Of a DNA stretch of 64,000 bases, positions 10,842 to 20,942 are shown in pieces. A program made the translations under genes and the position numbers. Position 1 is the first letter of the stretch; each line of letters begins with the position of its first letter. This stretch comes from Geomonas paludis. Its GTDB lineage: Bacteria; Desulfobacterota; Desulfuromonadia; Geobacterales; Geobacteraceae. The notes under the pieces were generated by a model. The model was not told the DNA's origin. It saw only the letters and a program-made list of their open reading frames with translations, and did no database searches. The stretch spans positions 1 to 64,000 of the forward strand of contig NZ_BLXY01000010.1 of assembly GCF_014193585.1 (NCBI RefSeq). The letters are read 5' to 3'.

Positions 10842-11369
10842 ATGAAGAGAAAACTGGTGTGGATGGCGGTGGTTTCCCTGTTTGCGGTGTGCAGCCTGGT
10901 TCTCCCGGCACTGGCGGCGGACAAGCTGACCATGGGCGAGAAATCATTCGTAAAGGAAGCGGCCAGCGCGGGGATGATGGAGGTCGAACTGGGGCAGATG
11001 GCCAAGGAAAGGGGCAAGTCGCAGGAGGTGAAGGACTTCGGTCAGCGCATGGTGACCGACCATGGCAAGGCCAACGACGAGCTGAAGAGCCTCGTGGACA
11101 ACCGGATGAAGCTGCCGACCAAGCTGGAGCTCAAGCACAAGGCGATGGTGGACAAGCTCGCCAACGCCTCTGCCGACGAGTTCGACAAGAAGTACGCCCA
11201 GGCCATGCTGAAGGACCACAAGAAGGACGTGGAGAAATTCAGGAAGGAAAGCAAGAAGGCGAAGGACCCCCAGCTGAAGGGGTGGATCGACAAGACCCTG
11301 CCGGTGCTGGAGCAGCACCTGCAGCATGCCAGGGACCTCGCCCACAAGATGGGCGTAGCCGAGAAATAA
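10842..11369 (+). CDS. Exported DUF4142 family protein
   Basis: Product of 175 aa with a signal peptide (cleavage near LPALAAD) and a helical DUF4142 domain, recognised by FVKEAASAGMMEVELGQMA, the DFGQRMVTDHGKAN segment and the later AQAMLKDHKKDVEKF. These proteins are ferritin-like four-helix bundles in outline, located in the periplasm or outer membrane; function is not established, though they are often stress-related. Very rich in lysine. AAAGGAGG precedes the ATG. It has its own promoter and a strong terminator and is monocistronic. Confidence 0.9.
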   Translation: MKRKLVWMAVVSLFAVCSLVLPALAADKLTMGEKSFVKEAASAGMMEVELGQMAKERGKSQEVKDFGQRMVTDHGKANDELKSLVDNRMKLPTKLELKHKAMVDKLANASADEFDKKYAQAMLKDHKKDVEKFRKESKKAKDPQLKGWIDKTLPVLEQHLQHARDLAHKMGVAEK

Positions 11370-11404
11370 CAACAGTGCGGCGTGAGCCGCACGGTGCTGA
11401 CCAT

Positions 11405-11437
11405 GAGGGGCTTCGTCATACGACGAAGCCCCTCTTT
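11405..11437 (+). terminator. Terminator of the DUF4142 gene
   Basis: Perfect 13-bp stem GAGGGGCTTCGTC/GACGAAGCCCCTC followed by TTT. It ends just before the stop codon of the convergent 48-codon gene. Confidence 0.85.
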
Positions 11438-11440
11438 GCT

Positions 11441-11587
11441 TCAACGCGCCCTGCCGTACCGAAGCGTCATGTCGGCCAACCGCCCGGCGACGTCGGCCAA
11501 GTCGCACGACGGTGGCAGCCGCCACTGCATCTGCTCACGCACTTCGGCGGTGATCACGCCGAGGATCCCGCTGGAGCGCTTTTTCAT
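11441..11587 (-). CDS. 48-residue protein, unknown function
   Basis: ATG at 11587 with GGAGGAG five to six bases upstream opens a 48-codon frame (MKKRSSGILGVITAEV…, ending LRYGRAR). About 85% of third positions are G or C, as in neighbouring genes, which supports real coding. No signal peptide or membrane segment; mixed basic and acidic, likely helical; one Cys. It begins 11 bases beyond the T-run of the cytochrome terminator, leaving no room for its own promoter except inside the hairpin, so read-through or regulated antitermination is the likeliest source of its mRNA. Family not recognised. Confidence 0.6.
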   Translation of the reverse strand: MKKRSSGILGVITAEVREQMQWRLPPSCDLADVAGRLADMTLRYGRAR

Positions 11588-11597
11588 ATCTCCTCCG

Positions 11598-11631
11598 TAA
11601 AAAAAGCCCCACCTCGTAGAAAGTGGGGCTT
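11598..11631 (-). terminator. Terminator/attenuator between the cytochrome gene and the 48-codon gene
   Basis: On the minus strand, stem AAGCCCCAC/GTGGGGCTT (11631-11604) followed by a run of seven to eight Ts, directly ahead of the small gene's ribosome binding site. Confidence 0.85.
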
Positions 11632-11660
11632 GGGCAGCGAGATGATGTATGCCGTGACGA

Positions 11661-13199
11661 CTAGAGCACCCGCAGGAAGGCGACCAGGTTGTCCTGCTCC
11701 TGTTGGTTGAGCCTTAGACCCAGCACGAGGTCGAAGAACTTGACCGTGTCCTCGAGGGTGAAGCAGCGGCCGTCATGCATGTAAGGCGGACTCTCCTTGA
11801 TGCCGCGCAGGGTGAAGGTTTTGATCGGGCCGTCGCCGGGCTCCCTGGTGAAACGCTCCAACTGCAGGTCGTGCATCATGTGGTCGAGGTAGAAGGGGGC
11901 CGGATGGCAGCTCGCGCACCGTCCCTTGCCGTTGAAGATCTCCTCCCCGGCGATCTCCTGCTGGGTCGCCAGCCGGCGGTCCAACCGCCCGGACGGATCA
12001 AGCTTGGGCGCCGGCGGGAAGTCAAACATATTCTGCATCTGTGCCATGTGCGAGACGTGGATGCGGTCGATGATGGGGAACCCCTTCTTCATGGCGTGGA
12101 TGGGGTCGCCATTGAAGTAGGCGGTCCGGAACTCGAACTCGGTGAAGTCCTCGACGGAGCGTAGGCTTCGCTTGGACCCATGGATCTGCTGGTTGAACAT
12201 GCCGCGCAGGCTCACGGTGTCCAGCCTGAAACGCCGCTCCCAAGGGCGGAAGTCGGGGCTTTGATGAAACTGGCCCGTGGTGTGGCCGTTAATATGGCAA
12301 TCGAGGCAGGCAACGCCGAGGACGGGCTGAGCAGTTTTGCGGTCGTCGGTGGGGTTGAACTCTTCCTGGGGAAGCGGCGTAAGCAGGAACTGGAGCCCGT
12401 TCAACTGGACGGGCGTCAGTATGTCCTTGAAGAGCCGGTAAAAATTATTTATGGACACCACCTCTCCCCGTGAGACATCGCCCAATTCCGGCCTGTTCTG
12501 CAGGAACATGGCCGGAGGGAATTCAGGCAGGAACGCCTCGGGAAGGTCGAAATCTATGTCGAAGCGCTGTAGCCGCGGGAACATGTCGATCTGCATCCGG
12601 GGAAAAACTTGGCCTCCATTGGCGTTGTTCGGATGAGGAAGCGGGGGGTAGGGGAACAGGTTGGCGGACCTTATCTGCACCGGAGACATAGCACTCAGTT
12701 TTTCCCATGTCGTTCCCTGCGGCAGCCTTGCTGTCGGGCCGACTGCTATAGGTTTGCCGCGTGTCATCTTCACATCCGGAGATAGTCTGGGCCTCAGGTC
12801 ATATCTCATCTCGAGCAGGCGCTGATGGATCTCGGCAACCTTGGGCTTTGCGGCGACATCCTTTTGATATATCTCCTCGAAGGTCGTGAAGGGCTTTTTC
12901 GCATTGAGCGGGTCACGGTAGAACTCGAATCCCAGGTGCCTTCCCTCGTCGGGTTGGTTCTTGAAAGCCTGCGACGCAAGTTCCGCATTGGATTCCTTGA
13001 AAACCGGTGAGTTGTCATGTTGGTTCTTTTGCTGCTCGGGGCGGGTCCTTGCCACCTCCCTCTGCGACTGGACCTCCTGGACCGCGTCCGGTGGGGGCTT
13101 GTGCGAGGGGTGTCCCTCGGCCGTCCACGAGTTGACGGCGGGAAGAATCAGAGCTGCTGCAAGAAAAAGGGACGAGACGATGGTTGCATCTTTTCTCAT
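11661..13199 (-). CDS. Di-haem cytochrome c, MauG/cytochrome-c-peroxidase-like, exported
   Basis: Product of 512 aa with a signal peptide (core ~8-25). Two c-type haem sites: CLDCH in the middle (~residue 310) and CASCH near residue 435. The C-terminal segment TFTLRGIKESPPYMHDGRC then LEDTVKF is typical of the di-haem peroxidase/MauG domain, including the Met/His region that ligates the electron-transfer haem. The ~280-residue N-terminal part is rich in Pro and Asn and not assigned. Probably a periplasmic peroxidase or electron-transfer protein. AGGAG lies seven bases before the ATG. Transcribed alone, with a possible read-through to the 48-codon gene. Confidence 0.85.
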   Translation of the reverse strand: MRKDATIVSSLFLAAALILPAVNSWTAEGHPSHKPPPDAVQEVQSQREVARTRPEQQKNQHDNSPVFKESNAELASQAFKNQPDEGRHLGFEFYRDPLNAKKPFTTFEEIYQKDVAAKPKVAEIHQRLLEMRYDLRPRLSPDVKMTRGKPIAVGPTARLPQGTTWEKLSAMSPVQIRSANLFPYPPLPHPNNANGGQVFPRMQIDMFPRLQRFDIDFDLPEAFLPEFPPAMFLQNRPELGDVSRGEVVSINNFYRLFKDILTPVQLNGLQFLLTPLPQEEFNPTDDRKTAQPVLGVACLDCHINGHTTGQFHQSPDFRPWERRFRLDTVSLRGMFNQQIHGSKRSLRSVEDFTEFEFRTAYFNGDPIHAMKKGFPIIDRIHVSHMAQMQNMFDFPPAPKLDPSGRLDRRLATQQEIAGEEIFNGKGRCASCHPAPFYLDHMMHDLQLERFTREPGDGPIKTFTLRGIKESPPYMHDGRCFTLEDTVKFFDLVLGLRLNQQEQDNLVAFLRVL

Positions 13200-13294
13200 A
13201 CGTTAGCTCCTCTTATGCTGGTAATATTTGAACCAGCTAATTTTTGCATAGGCGGCAGGGAAGTCAAACTGCTTCAGGGGGAGGTAGCGTCGGC

Positions 13295-13339
13295 GAAGGC
13301 CGGTGCTGTATCAGCCACCCCCTTTGCGGTACCGGCTTC
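13295..13339. other. Nested inverted repeat in the cytochrome 5' region
   Basis: GAAGGCCGGT (13295-13304) pairs with ACCGGCTTC (13331-13339), enclosing a small GCTG-TAT-CAGC hairpin and the sequence TTTGCGG. It lies 95-140 bases upstream of the cytochrome start codon and could be a structured leader. It does not fit the c-di-GMP (GEMM) consensus. Confidence 0.4.
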
Positions 13340-13385
13340 ACATTGACAGGGGTGGCACTCCAGGTATGCTGTCTCGGGTTAGCTT

Positions 13386-13414
13386 TTGCAGATATTTCGG
13401 CCCGGTAGTATACT
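13386..13414 (+). promoter_or_regulatory. Sigma70-type promoter for the Gly/Tyr-rich protein and lipoprotein genes
   Basis: TTGCAG (13386-13391), 17-base spacer, TATACT (13409-13414), 40 bases before the ATG. A second candidate, TTGACA-N16-TATGCT, lies at 13344-13371. Confidence 0.6.
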
Positions 13415-13453
13415 GAAATCGCTGTAAAACATCCCTCAAAGGAGGGCCAGGTC

Positions 13454-13993
13454 ATGAAGAAGATCCGGATTAGCATCCTTTTACTTCCGTTGTTCCTGAT
13501 CGCTGTGTCAGTGACCGGTTCCGTTACCAGTAGCCACGCGGATTCGGGAGCACGCGGCGAAGCTTTCACGCGCGTTGCGGGTCGAGGCGGCGGTGAGGTC
13601 GCGGCCCGCACGTCAGGGCGTGGCGGGTACACCCGTGGCTACAGCCGCGGCGGGTACAGCTACGGCGGCCACAGGGGCGGCAGCCACTTCTCCGGCAGCG
13701 TCTATATCGGTCCGGGTTGGGGCTGGGGATGGGATCCCTTCTTCTACCCCTACTACTACAGCTACCCGGCCTATCCGTACTACTACACTCCGCCGACGGT
13801 CGTGGTGCCTCAGGAACCGCAGGAATACATATCGCCGGACACCGGGACCGGCGAGGAGCAAACCGGGTACTGGTATTACTGCCGCAAGCCGGAAGGATAT
13901 TACCCATACGTGGAGCGCTGCCCGAGCGGCTGGATGAAGGTCGTACCCGATACCACGCCACCGTCCCAGTCAGAGGAAGACAAGGAGGATTGA
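13454..13993 (+). CDS. Exported Gly/Tyr-rich protein
   Basis: Product of 179 aa. Signal peptide (hydrophobic core ~8-24, cleavage near SSHAD), a Gly/Arg-rich stretch with repeated GGY, a Trp/Tyr/Pro-rich segment (GWGWGWDPFFYPYYYSYPAY) and a compact C-terminal block WYYCRKPEGYYPYVERCPSG that recurs in many proteobacterial envelope proteins. The paired cysteines in that block could form a disulfide. Low-complexity composition suggests a surface or periplasmic structural role. CAAAGGAGGG precedes the start. One base separates it from the next gene, so the two form an operon. Confidence 0.85.
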   Translation: MKKIRISILLLPLFLIAVSVTGSVTSSHADSGARGEAFTRVAGRGGGEVAARTSGRGGYTRGYSRGGYSYGGHRGGSHFSGSVYIGPGWGWGWDPFFYPYYYSYPAYPYYYTPPTVVVPQEPQEYISPDTGTGEEQTGYWYYCRKPEGYYPYVERCPSGWMKVVPDTTPPSQSEEDKED

Positions 13994-13994
13994 C

Positions 13995-14522
13995 ATGAGA
14001 ACAACCAGGATAACAGTTTGGTCGTTGCTAGCCTTCCTGGTGCTTGGCGGTTGCGCCACCATGCCCACGGGCCCAAGCGTCAGGGTGCTGCCGACCCCGG
14101 GGAAATCCTTCGAGCAGTTCATGGCTGAAGACGGGTTGTGCCGCAGGTACGCCGAGCAGAGCCTGGGCATGAGTCCGCAGGACACGGCAAACCAGAACAC
14201 CGCCACCAGCGCGGTCGTCGGCGGCGCCGTCGGGGCCGGCGTCGGTGCCCTGTTGGGCGCGGCCGGCGGCAATGCGGGGGCCGGCGCGGCCATCGGCGGC
14301 GGCACGGGCCTTCTCTTCGGCGCGGCGAGCGGTTCCGAGTCCGGCCGGGTCTACGGCTACGAGGCGCAGCGCCGTTACGACAACACCTACGTGCAGTGCA
14401 TGTACGCCAAGGGGAACCAGATCCCGGGATCGGTGCGCAAGGTGCGTCGGGCGCGGCCGTACACCCCGCCCCCTCCGCCCGACATGTACTCGGTTCCGCC
14501 GGATTACTATCCGGAGCGTTGA
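13995..14522 (+). CDS. Glycine-zipper outer-membrane lipoprotein
   Basis: Product of 175 aa. Lipobox LGGC gives a lipid-modified Cys at about residue 20. The middle is a glycine zipper (AVVGGAVGAGVGALLGAAGG, then GAGAAIGGGTG), a motif that packs helices in membranes, as in Rick_17kDa/YMGG-type proteins. The tail carries YDNTYVQCMYAKGNQIP, common in this family, and ends in a Pro-rich stretch. Probably envelope-anchored with a structural role. Co-transcribed with the Gly/Tyr-rich protein and followed by a terminator. Confidence 0.88.
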   Translation: MRTTRITVWSLLAFLVLGGCATMPTGPSVRVLPTPGKSFEQFMAEDGLCRRYAEQSLGMSPQDTANQNTATSAVVGGAVGAGVGALLGAAGGNAGAGAAIGGGTGLLFGAASGSESGRVYGYEAQRRYDNTYVQCMYAKGNQIPGSVRKVRRARPYTPPPPPDMYSVPPDYYPER

Positions 14523-14524
14523 AA

Positions 14525-14558
14525 GAAGTAGGGGCGCCTTCCCAGGCGCCCTTTCTTT
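14525..14558 (+). terminator. Terminator of the lipoprotein operon
   Basis: Stem GGGCGCCT/AGGCGCCC with a TCCC-type loop, extended by flanking GAAAG/CTTTC, followed by TTT. Confidence 0.85.
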
Positions 14559-14567
14559 GTTGGTAGA

Positions 14568-14597
14568 AGGGACAGGCTCCGCAAGGTGCCTGTCCCT
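14568..14597. repeat. GGGACAGG hairpin repeat, copy 1
   Basis: AGGGACAGGCTCCGCAAGGT continuing into GCCTGTCCCT: an inverted repeat with AGGGACAGGC/GCCTGTCCCT arms. Related copies are at 14641-14672 and 59165-59194. Confidence 0.7.
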
Positions 14598-14640
14598 CTA
14601 GCGGAACGCCCTTTTCAGCTCAGCCAACTCCCAACTGCTA

Positions 14641-14672
14641 AGGGGACAGGCACCTGGCGGAGCCAGTCCCCT
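14641..14672. repeat. GGGACAGG hairpin repeat, copy 2 (inverted)
   Basis: AGGGGACAGGCACCTGGCGG then AGCCAGTCCCCT; arms AGGGGAC/GTCCCCT. It lies in the opposite orientation to copy 1. Confidence 0.7.
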
Positions 14673-14864
14673 CGCCGTCTGCTCCCCTGTTAGATTGTTT
14701 CCTGGTTCCCAAGCTCCAGCTTGGGAACCCCATATGGCGCAAAGCTCCAGCTTTGCATCCGAGGGAAGTTGGAGCTTCCGAGAGGCTTTGCGTTCCCAAG
14801 GCGGACCTTGGGAACGAGATCAAAGGGGACAGTCCCCTCGCCATCTGCTCCCCTGTTAGATTGT
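14664..14864. repeat. Composite repeat nest bounded by 35-bp direct repeats, upstream of lnt
   Basis: A 35-base direct repeat (CAGTCCCCTCGCC(G/A)TCTGC to TAGATTGT, one mismatch) occurs at 14664-14698 and 14830-14864. Between the copies are three palindromes: GGTTCCCAAG/CTTGGGAACC (14704-14729), GCAAAGCT/AGCTTTGC (14739-14756) and CGTTCCCAAG/CTTGGGAACG (14791-14816). No coding frame with a ribosome binding site was seen in 14523-14952. Confidence 0.75.
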
Positions 14865-14952
14865 GATTATTAAGCGGCTGTGCTATCGTGCCACCCTGCG
14901 CAGGCGCGGGCGTCCACCCGCAGCTGCAGTTATTCAGACAAGAGGTCCATCC

Positions 14953-16497
14953 TTGACTACCTCCGCAACTTTCAAGTCCCTGCTCCCCTGGTGTGCCGCC
15001 GTGGTGAGCGGCGTGCTCATGTTCCTGGGCTACGCCGGTTTCGATCACTTCTACCTGGAATGGTTTTTCCTGGTCCCCCTGCTCTGGGCGCTTCGGGACC
15101 AGCGACCGGCGCGTGCCTTCTGGCTGGGCTGGCTGGCCGGCATCGTCGGGCACGGCGGCGGTTTCTACTGGATCATCCAGATGTTCCAGCAGTTCGCCGG
15201 CGCCCCGTGGATCGCCGGTGTCTTCGGCCTCATCCTCCTGGCCGCCGCCAACGGCATGGTGCTGGCGCTCTGGGCCCTGGGGACCCGGCTGCTCACCCGT
15301 GAGAGGCAATGGTACGTGCTCTGGGCCGCACCGGTACTCTGGACGGCGATCGAGAAGCTCTGGCCGGAGGTTTTCCCCAACTACATCGGCGCCAGCCAGT
15401 ATCGCATCTCGCACCTGACCCAGATCGCCGACTTCGCCGGCATCCTCGGCGTCTCCTTCCTGGTGGTCTACATCAACGCCACCCTGTACTGGGTGACGCT
15501 GCGCTGGCGCGAGCAGAGGGTGGTGCCGTGGCGGGCCGTGGCGGCGCTCACCGTGACGCTTGTGCTGGTGGCGGGGTACGGGGAGCTGCGTCTCAGGGAG
15601 GTGGACCGAAAGCTCGCCAAGGCGCAGACGCTGACCGTGGGGCTGGTGCAGACCAACCGGGGGGCGGCCGACAACCACCTGGCGGTCGACCTGATGCAAC
15701 AGGAACATCGCGAGATGTCGCAGCAACTGGTAGCCACGCACAAGCCCGACCTGGTGGTCTGGCCCGAGGGGGTGTTGAGTGTCGCCCTCGACTCCCGCAC
15801 GGGAAGCCTCCCCACCTGGGCGCTGGGTGACCTGCGCACTCCGCTGCTCTTCGGGACCTGCCTGCAGATCAGGGAGGAGGGGGAGACCCGCTTCTGCAAC
15901 AGCGCCCTGTTGGCCGACCCCTCCGGGCGCATCATGGGGAGCTACGACAAGACAGTGCTGGTCCCCTTCGGCGAGTACATCCCCTTCGGCGACATCTTCC
16001 CGCAGCTCTACACCTGGTCTCCCTACAGCGCCAAGTTCTTCTCGGGGCGCAGCGTGGAGCCGCTCAAGCTGGGGGACCACCTCCTCTCGGTGAGCATCTG
16101 CTACGAGGACATCTTCCCCACCCACATCAGGAAGCTCATGCGCGACGGGCGCACGGGACGCAGGCCCGAGGTGATGGTCAACATCACCAACGACTCCTGG
16201 TACGGCAAGTCGGTGGAGCCGATGGAGCACCTGGCGCTGGCCAGCTTCCGCTCCATCGAGAACCGCCGTGCGCTGGTGCGCGGCACCAACACCGGCATTT
16301 CCGCCTTCGTCGACCCGGCCGGCCGCATCGTCAGCCGCACCGGGGTCTGGACCCGCGAAGTCCTGGTGGGCCGGGTGCCGCTTTGGGAAGGGGGGACGGT
16401 GTATGGCGCGGCCGGGGACTGGATCGGCTGGCTCTGCGCCGCCATCTCGGTGTGCGGGTTTGCCGCTGTGACTCTTTCTAAAAAAGCACGCACCTGA
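14953..16497 (+). CDS. lnt: Apolipoprotein N-acyltransferase
   Basis: Transfers the third acyl chain to the N-terminal Cys of lipoproteins in the inner membrane. Product of 514 aa: about seven N-terminal membrane helices, then a periplasmic nitrilase-like domain with the full catalytic set, Glu in VVWPEGVL, Lys in SYDKTVLVPFGEY and Cys in SICYEDIFP. One more helix closes the C-terminus. Start chosen at TTG 14953, which has AGAGGT upstream; the frame is open back to a GTG at 14863, but that codon lies in the repeat nest and would add 30 basic residues. Not in an operon with other lipoprotein genes (lgt and lspA not seen). Confidence 0.94.
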   Translation: MTTSATFKSLLPWCAAVVSGVLMFLGYAGFDHFYLEWFFLVPLLWALRDQRPARAFWLGWLAGIVGHGGGFYWIIQMFQQFAGAPWIAGVFGLILLAAANGMVLALWALGTRLLTRERQWYVLWAAPVLWTAIEKLWPEVFPNYIGASQYRISHLTQIADFAGILGVSFLVVYINATLYWVTLRWREQRVVPWRAVAALTVTLVLVAGYGELRLREVDRKLAKAQTLTVGLVQTNRGAADNHLAVDLMQQEHREMSQQLVATHKPDLVVWPEGVLSVALDSRTGSLPTWALGDLRTPLLFGTCLQIREEGETRFCNSALLADPSGRIMGSYDKTVLVPFGEYIPFGDIFPQLYTWSPYSAKFFSGRSVEPLKLGDHLLSVSICYEDIFPTHIRKLMRDGRTGRRPEVMVNITNDSWYGKSVEPMEHLALASFRSIENRRALVRGTNTGISAFVDPAGRIVSRTGVWTREVLVGRVPLWEGGTVYGAAGDWIGWLCAAISVCGFAAVTLSKKART

Positions 16498-16499
16498 GT

Positions 16500-16527
16500 T
16501 TGACTGAAAAGTATAATCATCTATAGT
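16500..16527 (+). promoter_or_regulatory. Candidate promoter of the debranching enzyme gene
   Basis: TTGACT (16500-16505), 16-base spacer, TATAGT (16522-16527). A TATAAT also occurs at 16512-16517 inside the spacer. Confidence 0.45.
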
Positions 16528-16607
16528 CTCACAGGGTAAAAAGCTAAGTAACAGCCTCACCCTCACAGAGAAAGCGTTCAGGCTATGTAATCGGTCGGAA
16601 GGAAACA

Positions 16608-18740
<2,133 letters not shown>

Positions 18741-18755
18741 GGGGAAGGAGCTGAT

Positions 18756-19838
18756 ATGTCCTCCGTTTTCGGCACCTTGTTCAGAGTCTCCACCTTCGGC
18801 GAGAGCCACTGCCCGGCGGTGGGCGCCATCGTCGACGGTGCACCGGCCGGGATGCGCCTAGCCGAGTCGGACATCCAGCCCCAACTGGACCGCCGCCGTC
18901 CCGGCCAGAGTGCGCTGAGCACCCTGCGCGAGGAAGAGGACCTGGTCACCATCCTCTCCGGCGTGGAGGACGGCATCACCCTGGGCACCCCCATCGGGCT
19001 CATGGTCCACAACAAGGACCAGCGCCCGGGCGATTACCAGGAGATGTCCCAGGTCCCCCGCCCTTCGCATGCCGACTACACCTACCAGGTCAAGTACGGG
19101 GTGCGCGCCTCCAGCGGCGGCGGGCGCTCCTCCGCCCGCGAGACCATTGCACGGGTCGCGGCCGGCGCCATCGCGGAGAAATTCCTGGCCGAGCGCCACG
19201 GCGTGGAGATCGTTGCCTGGGTGGACAGCGTCGGAGCGCTGGACGCAGGGAGCGTCGACCTGGAGCGGATCACGCGGGAGCTGGTGGACCGGCACCCGGT
19301 CCGTAGCGGCAACCCTGACATGAGCCAAGCCATGGCCGACCTGATCGCCCAAGTGAAAAGCCGGGACGATTCGGTGGGGGGGACCGTCTGCTGCGTCTGC
19401 CGCAACCTTCCCGCCGGGCTCGGCGAGCCCGCCTTCGACAAGCTGGACGCCCTCCTTGCCCATGCCATGCTCTCCATTCCCGCCAGCAAGGGGTTCGAGA
19501 TCGGTTCCGGATTCAGCGGTAGCCGCATGCTGGGCAGCGCCCACAACGATCCCTTCGTGGACAAGGGGGGACGGCTGGGGACGGCGACCAACTACTCGGG
19601 AGGCGTGCAGGGGGGGATTTCCAACGGTGAGCCGGTCTACTTCCGGGTGGCCTTCAAGCCGCCGGCGACGGTGGCCCTGCCCCAGAAAACGGCGCGCTTC
19701 GACGGCAGCGAGACCGTCCTGGAGGCCAAGGGGCGCCACGACCCCTGCATCGTGCCGCGGGCGGTGCCGGTCGTGGAGTCGATGGCGGCGCTGGTGCTGA
19801 TGGACCTGTTGTTGAGGCAGGAGTACCGGAAAAGGTAG
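18756..19838 (+). CDS. aroC: Chorismate synthase
   Basis: Last step of the shikimate pathway, 5-enolpyruvylshikimate-3-phosphate to chorismate, requiring reduced FMN. Product of 360 aa, full length. Family signatures: [20 protein letters not shown] at the start, the [11 protein letters not shown] segment, [13 protein letters not shown] (residues ~110-125) and GIQGG-type [11 protein letters not shown] near 290. GGGGAAGGAG lies upstream of the ATG. It follows the debranching gene at 15 bases; no other aro genes are in the window. Confidence 0.97.
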   Translation: MSSVFGTLFRVSTFGESHCPAVGAIVDGAPAGMRLAESDIQPQLDRRRPGQSALSTLREEEDLVTILSGVEDGITLGTPIGLMVHNKDQRPGDYQEMSQVPRPSHADYTYQVKYGVRASSGGGRSSARETIARVAAGAIAEKFLAERHGVEIVAWVDSVGALDAGSVDLERITRELVDRHPVRSGNPDMSQAMADLIAQVKSRDDSVGGTVCCVCRNLPAGLGEPAFDKLDALLAHAMLSIPASKGFEIGSGFSGSRMLGSAHNDPFVDKGGRLGTATNYSGGVQGGISNGEPVYFRVAFKPPATVALPQKTARFDGSETVLEAKGRHDPCIVPRAVPVVESMAALVLMDLLLRQEYRKR

Positions 19839-19844
19839 GAACTG

Positions 19845-20273
19845 CTAAGGCTGGCAGGCCTGCTTGATGACCAGCCCCATGCGCGTGTCGGGGGGAAGGT
19901 ACTGCCATTGGGTGGCGGCGGCGAGGTCGCTCGACTTCAAGATGTTGCCGTTGTTGTCCAGGTGGGTCGCGGCGAGCAGGTGCCCCTCCCGTTCCACGCA
20001 GTTGATCTCGTAGCTGTACAGGGTTTCATGCAGCATGGCCGGTTGCGGCAGCCCCTTGAGCACCTTGACGGCCTCCTTCCTCCCCGCCTCGCTGTAGATT
20101 ACACGCGTCCTGACCTGGATCACCCCTTCGCTCGTCTTGTTGCCGCCGCTTCGGTCGTAGAAGAAGCTCGACTCCGGGTTCTCGTCCAGGAGGAACCAGT
20201 CCGGCGTCGCGCACCAGGCCGCGGTCGCGAAAAGGGACCCCGCGCACACTGTCGCAAGAAACAACGCTCGCAT
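19845..20273 (-). CDS. Exported protein resembling surface-adhesin protein E
   Basis: Product of 142 aa with a signal peptide (cleavage near AWCAT). The mature part has SSFFYDRSG, then VIQVRTRVIYSEAGRKEAVK, CVEREGHLLAAT and a terminal Cys, the general pattern of the Surface-adhesin_E family (beta-sandwich, secreted, two cysteines that probably pair). Function unknown. It starts four bases after the stop of the next upstream gene (20278), so the two form an operon. Confidence 0.72.
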   Translation of the reverse strand: MRALFLATVCAGSLFATAAWCATPDWFLLDENPESSFFYDRSGGNKTSEGVIQVRTRVIYSEAGRKEAVKVLKGLPQPAMLHETLYSYEINCVEREGHLLAATHLDNNGNILKSSDLAAATQWQYLPPDTRMGLVIKQACQP

Positions 20274-20277
20274 CGTC

Positions 20278-20727
20278 TCACCCCCTCGAGTCCGATTCCT
20301 CTGCCCGGATCTTCACCTTCTGCATTTCCGTTTCCAGGTCGGTGAGGATTTCCTCTTCCCCCCGTACCACGCCCTGGACCTTCAACGACTTGCGCAAGAG
20401 GTCCAGGTCATACTCGAGGTAGAGCGGGGCGACGGGGCTCTGCCGCGCCGATTTGACGATCTTCCTGACGATAAAGCCGGTGAACTGTGGGTGCTCTATC
20501 AGTTCGTGGCGCAATTCCCCATCGTAGGGGCGCGCCAGGACCCGCTCCTTGACCCGTTCGCCATGGAGCGTCATCTCGCAGATATAGACATCGCGGCTTT
20601 CCTCGGTGACCCGTGCCTCGGCCACTCCCTGCATGTAGCGCTCCGGGTGCTGCAGCCTGTCCATCAGCATGTTCCACAGCGTCTTGTGCTCGCAATGTAC
20701 CACCACCTGCAGGGTGCGGACCAGCAT
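20278..20727 (-). CDS. SRPBCC/AtaL-like (DUF1857-type) protein
   Basis: Product of 149 aa, cytoplasmic, no signal peptide. The pattern LWNMLMDRLQHPERYMQGV followed by beta strands (SRDVYICEMTLHGERVKERV) and a long C-terminal helix suits a START/SRPBCC ligand-binding fold; specific family uncertain. Start at 20727 is supported by GGAGG five to six bases upstream; an in-frame extension to 20817 lacks one. Upstream member of a two-gene operon with the adhesin-E-like protein. Confidence 0.65.
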   Translation of the reverse strand: MLVRTLQVVVHCEHKTLWNMLMDRLQHPERYMQGVAEARVTEESRDVYICEMTLHGERVKERVLARPYDGELRHELIEHPQFTGFIVRKIVKSARQSPVAPLYLEYDLDLLRKSLKVQGVVRGEEEILTDLETEMQKVKIRAEESDSRG

Positions 20728-20942
20728 GGGAGCCTCCTGATGTTCGGTTGCGCTACTGCCGGGGATCGGCCGAGCAATTATAAAACGCTCTATCACGTGG
20801 TCAAGCGGCTGAACCAAAGTAAAAACCCAGCGTTGCCGCCTGTTGGGGGAAAATTGACAGCTGAACTGCGGGGGCTACAATGGGGAAATTGCCCGCGCCA
20901 GCGGCAAAATCAAACATCGATGCAGGCTCGAAGGAGGCTGTC

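Noticed and set aside
11382-11600. Plus-strand 72-codon frame in the DUF4142-cytochrome gap
   Set aside because: It begins inside the terminator region without a ribosome site and is antisense to the better-supported 48-codon gene.
13205-13345. Possible GEMM (c-di-GMP/cGAMP) riboswitch before the cytochrome
   Set aside because: A GCAAAG word is present in the minus-strand leader, but the conserved ACGCAAAGCC and tetraloop-receptor elements are absent.
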